Positions 59,779 to 64,000 of a stretch of DNA of 64,000 nt are shown piece after piece. The stretch is from Phascolomyces articulosus (Eukaryota > Mucoromycota > Mucoromycetes > Mucorales > Lichtheimiaceae). Every line of letters starts with the position of its first letter. Positions within the stretch are counted from its first letter, which is position 1. The notes beneath the pieces are model-generated. The model was not told the origin of the DNA and searched no databases. It worked only from the letters and a program-made list of their open reading frames with translations. Made by a program: the position numbers and the translations under genes. The DNA lies in NCBI GenBank assembly GCA_025677815.1, contig JAIXMP010000029.1, forward strand, positions 186,001 through 250,000, given 5' to 3'.

Positions 59779-60884
59779 AAAAAAAAATAAAACAAGTAAA
59801 ACCTTAATAGAGGGTTTTTTCTTGTTTCCTCTTGCCTACGGCAAAGAAGAAATGGCATTGTCTTTTTTTTCTCCTTCTTTGCATCTTTAAATTAGTTTAG
59901 TTTTTTTAATCTTCATTAAATAAAAGTTCATTTGATCGTTTTATAATTTAAACTGTGCCATTGGGTGTTTAAATGATGATCTTTATTCTTTTGTTGTTCA
60001 TGAGAATCTTCTAAGCCGCACGGACCATATTGATAAAGTGTAAAAAAAAAGAGTGGGTGCTGAATGATAAAAAATAGAATGACATCGCGTAAGAGCTTTT
60101 AATTCATTGCCATAAGTAACATGGTGTCTATTAGTTATGCAATCAAGAGGAATAAATATATTATTCTGTTTTAAATTGCCATAGAAAACAGATAGTGTTA
60201 TAATGCCTATTGAAAAAAAAAAACTTGTACCAGGTCAGGTCCATGTAACAATGCTCATGCACGTATTTTTATTAATAGTAACAGAATTATACTCTCGATC
60301 TATGAAGAAACGTTGACAATGCAAATGATCGAATGCTAATGAATTCACAAGCCTTATTTTTTTTTTCTCTTTCTTCTTTCCCAAGAACAACAAGCAATGT
60401 GAAATGGACTTGGTTCATTAAATCACGTTTTTCTTGGTCAAGTAAAAATTAATAATAATGCAAGTACGGATAAAAAATATTAATGCATAGACGTACGTAT
60501 ACAGGTCTATTTTCTGTATTTAGCACTGCGCACATGTTTTTTTAATGCAAAATGATATATACTGCACAACATTATGGTATTAAAATCGTGATTCTATGCT
60601 TGATCTGGGGCAAATGGTTGATCAATGTATAAATCAACTCTTGTGGTGCTATGTACAAATATAATATATAATAAGGAAATATTTCTTATCGCTGACCCTC
60701 ATTCTGTAATTTATTATTGAATTCATCTACTTTATAGGTATATAGACAAAGTGTTATTTGGAGGGGATGTCGAGGAGGATTGAAAACTATCCAAAAAAAA
60801 GTTTTGTATTTATAATGCTCTAAAGATATGTTTATGGATTCTTTCTATATTTCTCATGCAAATACTTGATAGTGATATGCATTT
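59779..60884. other. AT-rich intergenic, no gene seen
   Basis: About 1.1 kb between the U6-like locus and the 3' end of the HAD hydrolase. No coding frame supported. Confidence 0.4.
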
Positions 60885-62358
60885 TTATGCAACAACACCC
60901 ACTGTGGATGATGTGGTATCAGGAAGATCCGTCGTTTGAGTTGCGGTTGATTTTTGTGCCAATACCGTACATAGTTCACTTAAACAAGAAATGGATTCTG
61001 GAATAAATGAAATATTATTAGCTGTTGTTTCTGCACTTGTCGCTTTGCCTAATTCATATTCGGATGTAGCATCGTTTGGATCTATCATATCATGAACAAG
61101 TTGGGTGGTTAATTTTATTTTATTTATCATGAGCATTATCCATTAAAATGATCTGGTAGTCATACCTCTTTTTATCAATGTAGAATGTAATCCTGCATTA
61201 CGAGCACCTAAAGGATATACAAAATCAATGTTACTCATTTATCGATATTATATTAAGCTTACTTTTCGAATTTCTCAACTAAAAAAGTTATCCTCCTATT
61301 TACCATGGAAATCTCTATGAACGAACAAAAAAAAATTGTTAAAATCAGAGGATATAAGTTGAAATATCCTTTTATCACTCTCATATTTTATCATCTTATT
61401 TCTTCAAAAAAAAATAGACATATACTTTTCAATATCATCACCAATATGTAATGTTTCATTAGGATGTATATTTCCTGCCAATTCCAATGCTCGTTCATAT
61501 ATTCTTGAATCAGGTTTTTCATGCCCAACAAAACAACTTGGTACGATAAAATCGAAATATTGAACCAATTCGAGGTCCTTTAGAATAGATTCTATAATTA
61601 TACCGTTTTTAGTTCTGGTGGATAGCAATGTCACCCCAAATGCATTATACAATAGAATACTAGGTACATTTCTCTCTTTTGTATTTTACCTAAAGTATCA
61701 TCCGAATTACTAATCACTCCCATTTGATACCCGTGTTGTTTTAATTGAGTCAGTGTATTATGTACTTCGGGAAAAATCGTGTACCCTTCGGCTGTTGCGA
61801 ATCGAATCCATAAAATATCAAAGAGTTTCTCATACACTGGATCCAAGTCTATTTTACATAGCATCCCTGTTAGTTCAGATATTCATTAAACAAGCATATC
61901 ATAGTTTTTTTTTATTTTACCTTGTTTCTTTACACCAGCTGTAATAAAAGTTTCATAAATCATCTAGATGTAAAAATAATATGACTCATAGTTAAATCAC
62001 TGTTGTCCCCACCAAATAGGAAATAATAATAATAATCGATTCTACCTTTTCCCACCAAGTGCGAGTGGTCATGCCTGAATTACGACCATAAAGTGGTGCT
62101 TGTTTAAGGTGATTTCGAAAAACGATACTGAAATGTTGACTTATAGAAGCCTTGGTTACTTGTAACCCGAGTTTCACGGCTTCTTCGGCCTAAAAGTGTA
62201 ATATTTATGCATGAGTGCCTGAGAGAAAGTAAAAAAAAAAAGGTACTTTGAGAGAATGCCAATGGACAATTTACATATTGTAAAGAAACCGAACCAGTAG
62301 GTTTGAATAAAGTGAGGTAAGCATCGAATGTTATTAATTTTATAACATGACCTGTCAT
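60885..62358 (-). CDS. HAD-superfamily hydrolase, HDHD3-like
   Basis: 287 residues in eight exons on the minus strand: 62358-62275, 62189-62046, 61963-61921, 61866-61690, 61591-61426, 61314-61304, 61207-61166, 61081-60885. Motif I is LITFDAYLTLF: nucleophile Asp present, but the usual general acid two residues later (DxD) is Tyr, as in L-2-haloacid dehalogenase-like proteins. Motif II is GVISNSDD; motif III Lys is in GHEKPDSRIYERAL; motif IV is LHIGDDIEKDFHGARNAGLH. The cap region has GLQVTKASISQHFSIVFRNH and a TTRTWWEK motif shared with HDHD3. Exon 6 is only 11 nt and carries the motif IV continuation (DFH). The C-terminal 55 residues are Ser/Thr-rich and unconserved. Substrate unknown. Confidence 0.88.
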
Positions 62359-62941
62359 TTTTGTTTGAGGAAAAATGAGTGTACGGCTTCTAGTAACAAT
62401 AAGAAAAAATCCTGGAGGAGAAAGAAAATGGGATCAAAGCTCAAGGCCCGTGTTGAAAAAAATAAAGTTACATTTTATTTTTCTCAGCTACCAAACAACC
62501 GACACAGTCAAATTCATACAAAAGAAGGATAGTTTCTTATGTCTTTTTCGTCATGGTAAAAAAAAAAAAAGACAAATTGATCCATTTATGCAAGGTTAGG
62601 TAATAAGGTGAGCTGATCTACAAGAGCATAGTTAACTATGACATTATCCCGGTCTATCTTCAATCTCACATCAAGAATTTCTGTTTTCCACACAACTTTT
62701 TTTTTTCCTTGTTCCTTCTTTACCTCGCATCAACACTACAAATATAAATTTTAAAACCCACTTATTTTTGTTTCGAGAATAAGCATATACAAGTCATGCT
62801 TTATTATGTGCTTGTGTGTGAATGGTGTGATATTTTTTTTTCTTTAAAAAAGTTGTAGGGAATCGGTTCAAAAGAAAAAGAGGGAAGAAATAGAGTTATG
62901 TGTATAATATTAAAAAAAAGTTGTTGGGACACTTTTTTCTT
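62359..62941. other. Intergenic between HAD hydrolase and tropomyosin
   Basis: No gene. Holds the HAD promoter on one side and the tropomyosin 3' flank on the other. Confidence 0.4.
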
Positions 62942-63609
62942 TTACAATTCATCGAATTGACGTGCCAATTCATCCAACTCTGCTTTGGCAGTCTTGTATT
63001 TTTCTTCAAGTTCTTCATGAAGTTGTTCCTTTTCACCAAGTTCAGTTTCCAAAGTGCTAACCTTACGTTCAGCATCTTCAGCCTTGAGATCAGCATCATT
63101 GAACCTAATTAAAAACAAACATATCCAGGTTAACATTGTGTTTTAAATAGCATCCTATTCCCTTCGCAATGGACTCTATATCACACACACTTTTTTTTTC
63201 TCATTGATAAACCCATTCCTTTATAAAAAATAGAACCCCTCCATATTCTTTATATATAATAAAAAAGAGTATACATTACTTGGATGACATGTCAGTAAGT
63301 TGACCTTCGGTCTTTTCCAAAGACTCTTCGAGATTCTTGACCTTGATTTGCAAAGACAACAATTCGTGGTCCTTGGCAGTATGTTCAGATTCAAGTTGCT
63401 TTACTTGAGCCTCGAGTTCATCAGCACGTGCGTTAGCCTCATCGGCTTCGCTGCGAAGGGTTGCGAGTTTCTAAAAGAATTAATTGAGTTTTTTTTAATA
63501 AATGTATATGATAAACAATTATATATTCTTATCCCCTTTTATACAATATGCACAATGTAATATAACCATGCAGTAAATAAACCATCCTTACCTCCTTGAA
63601 TTTTTCCAT
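62942..63609 (-). CDS. Tropomyosin, short form
   Basis: Predicted 123-residue coiled coil that polymerises along formin-made actin filaments. Three exons on the minus strand: 63609-63592, 63470-63280, 63104-62942. The start MEKFKEKLATLRSEADEANA matches fungal tropomyosin N-termini (MDKxxEKhxxhRxExDEA), and the end YKTAKAELDELARQFDEL matches their C-termini. Heptads run unbroken between them (LEAQVKQLESEHTAKDHELL; KVKNLEESLEKTEGQLTDMS; RKVSTLETELGEKEQLHEEL). Yeast Tpm1, Tpm2 and fission yeast Cdc8 are 199, 161 and 161 residues. The 38-residue step suggests this one has lost one more actin-binding period. Neither intron (121 and 175 nt) holds an extra in-frame heptad exon. Confidence 0.9.
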
Positions 63610-64000
63610 GATGTATAAAAGTTATAAATAGGTAGAAAAGAAAAGAGAAAAAAAAAGACCGCGAAAGGACTTGGGATACTAAAATACTTTGCGTATAATA
63701 CGAGGTCTCGGCACGCGCCCCCTCTTATTTTTACTTCTCCTACCAGCCAATAAAATTGAGTGCCTGTGCTTGATATTTTCCTTGAACCACATGTTACACT
63801 ATAAAAAACGTAGTAAGCCTCGTTCCCTTTTCTATTACGTAGAGTATAGAGTATATATCTTATTCGTGGCATGCCTCTGCGCCAGTCTTTTGTTTTTGTT
63901 ATCCCGCAAATATCTATCCAATGAATATATCATTTTTTCACCGAGAAAAAAAAAGTTGTTCTTGTGTCGTAGCAACAAGCAAGTTCATTTTAGTTATGGT
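63610..64000. promoter_or_regulatory. Tropomyosin upstream region
   Basis: Likely promoter and leader. A CGCGCC patch (63712-63720) is the only GC-rich part. No other gene is visible before the window ends. Confidence 0.4.

Noticed and set aside
63105..63279. Hidden 114-nt exon that would make tropomyosin 161 residues
   Set aside because: The intron has stops in all frames and no heptad-like coding text.

Overview
The window is nuclear DNA of a filamentous early-diverging fungus, most likely Mucoromycota (Mucorales-like). The evidence is an AT-rich genome with many short GT-AG introns (about 50-150 nt), a compact set of conserved eukaryotic genes, degraded LINE and Ty3/Gypsy sequence, and one convincing minor-spliceosome (U12, AT-AC) intron, a class that some Mucoromycota keep and most Ascomycota have lost. 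Genus cannot be told from the sequence. Exon junctions were set by eye from reading frame, splice sites and family conservation; some boundaries may be off by 1-2 nt.

Layout. 0.4-5.9 kb: an ERGIC-53/Emp47-type cargo lectin (+), then EMC8/9 (-) and CLP1 (-). 6.2-8.6 kb: a decayed GNAT acetyltransferase and AT-rich DNA. 8.7-10.0 kb: a membrane protein of unknown function (-). 13.6-16.0 kb: a 5'-truncated LINE (-). 16.8-28.6 kb: four dispersed paralogues (one -, three +) of an apparently undescribed family, with an N-terminal helical bundle, a domain resembling the EF-hand module of the Cbl TKB domain, and a conserved C-terminal helical block. They are set in long AT-rich spacers with no other genes. 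30-32.6 kb: an F-box/leucine-rich protein. 32.9-51.3 kb is gene dense: TGS1 (+), ThrE/Prm10-type transporter (-), a biotin-dependent carboxyltransferase (+), a small Cys-rich protein (+), NKAP (-), SRP14 (+), MAK16 (-), RXT3 (+), TVP18 (+). 51.3-60.9 kb is a graveyard: a zinc-knuckle relic, a decayed membrane-protein ORF, a diverged AT-rich tandem repeat, a second LINE 3' fragment, a Ty3/Gypsy integrase relic, and a U6 snRNA-like locus. 60.9-63.6 kb: an HDHD3-like HAD hydrolase (-) and an unusually short tropomyosin (-).

How the genes relate: several conserved genes act in RNA processing (CLP1 in 3'-end formation, TGS1 in cap hypermethylation, NKAP in splicing, MAK16 in rRNA maturation, U6) or in the early secretory pathway (cargo lectin, EMC8/9, SRP14, TVP18). 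This looks like ordinary eukaryotic gene order with divergent and convergent pairs, not a functional cluster. The most interesting items are the U12-type intron in CLP1, the Cbl-EF-hand-like paralogue cluster, and the 123-residue tropomyosin that fits a three-period version of the 38-residue fungal tropomyosin repeat.
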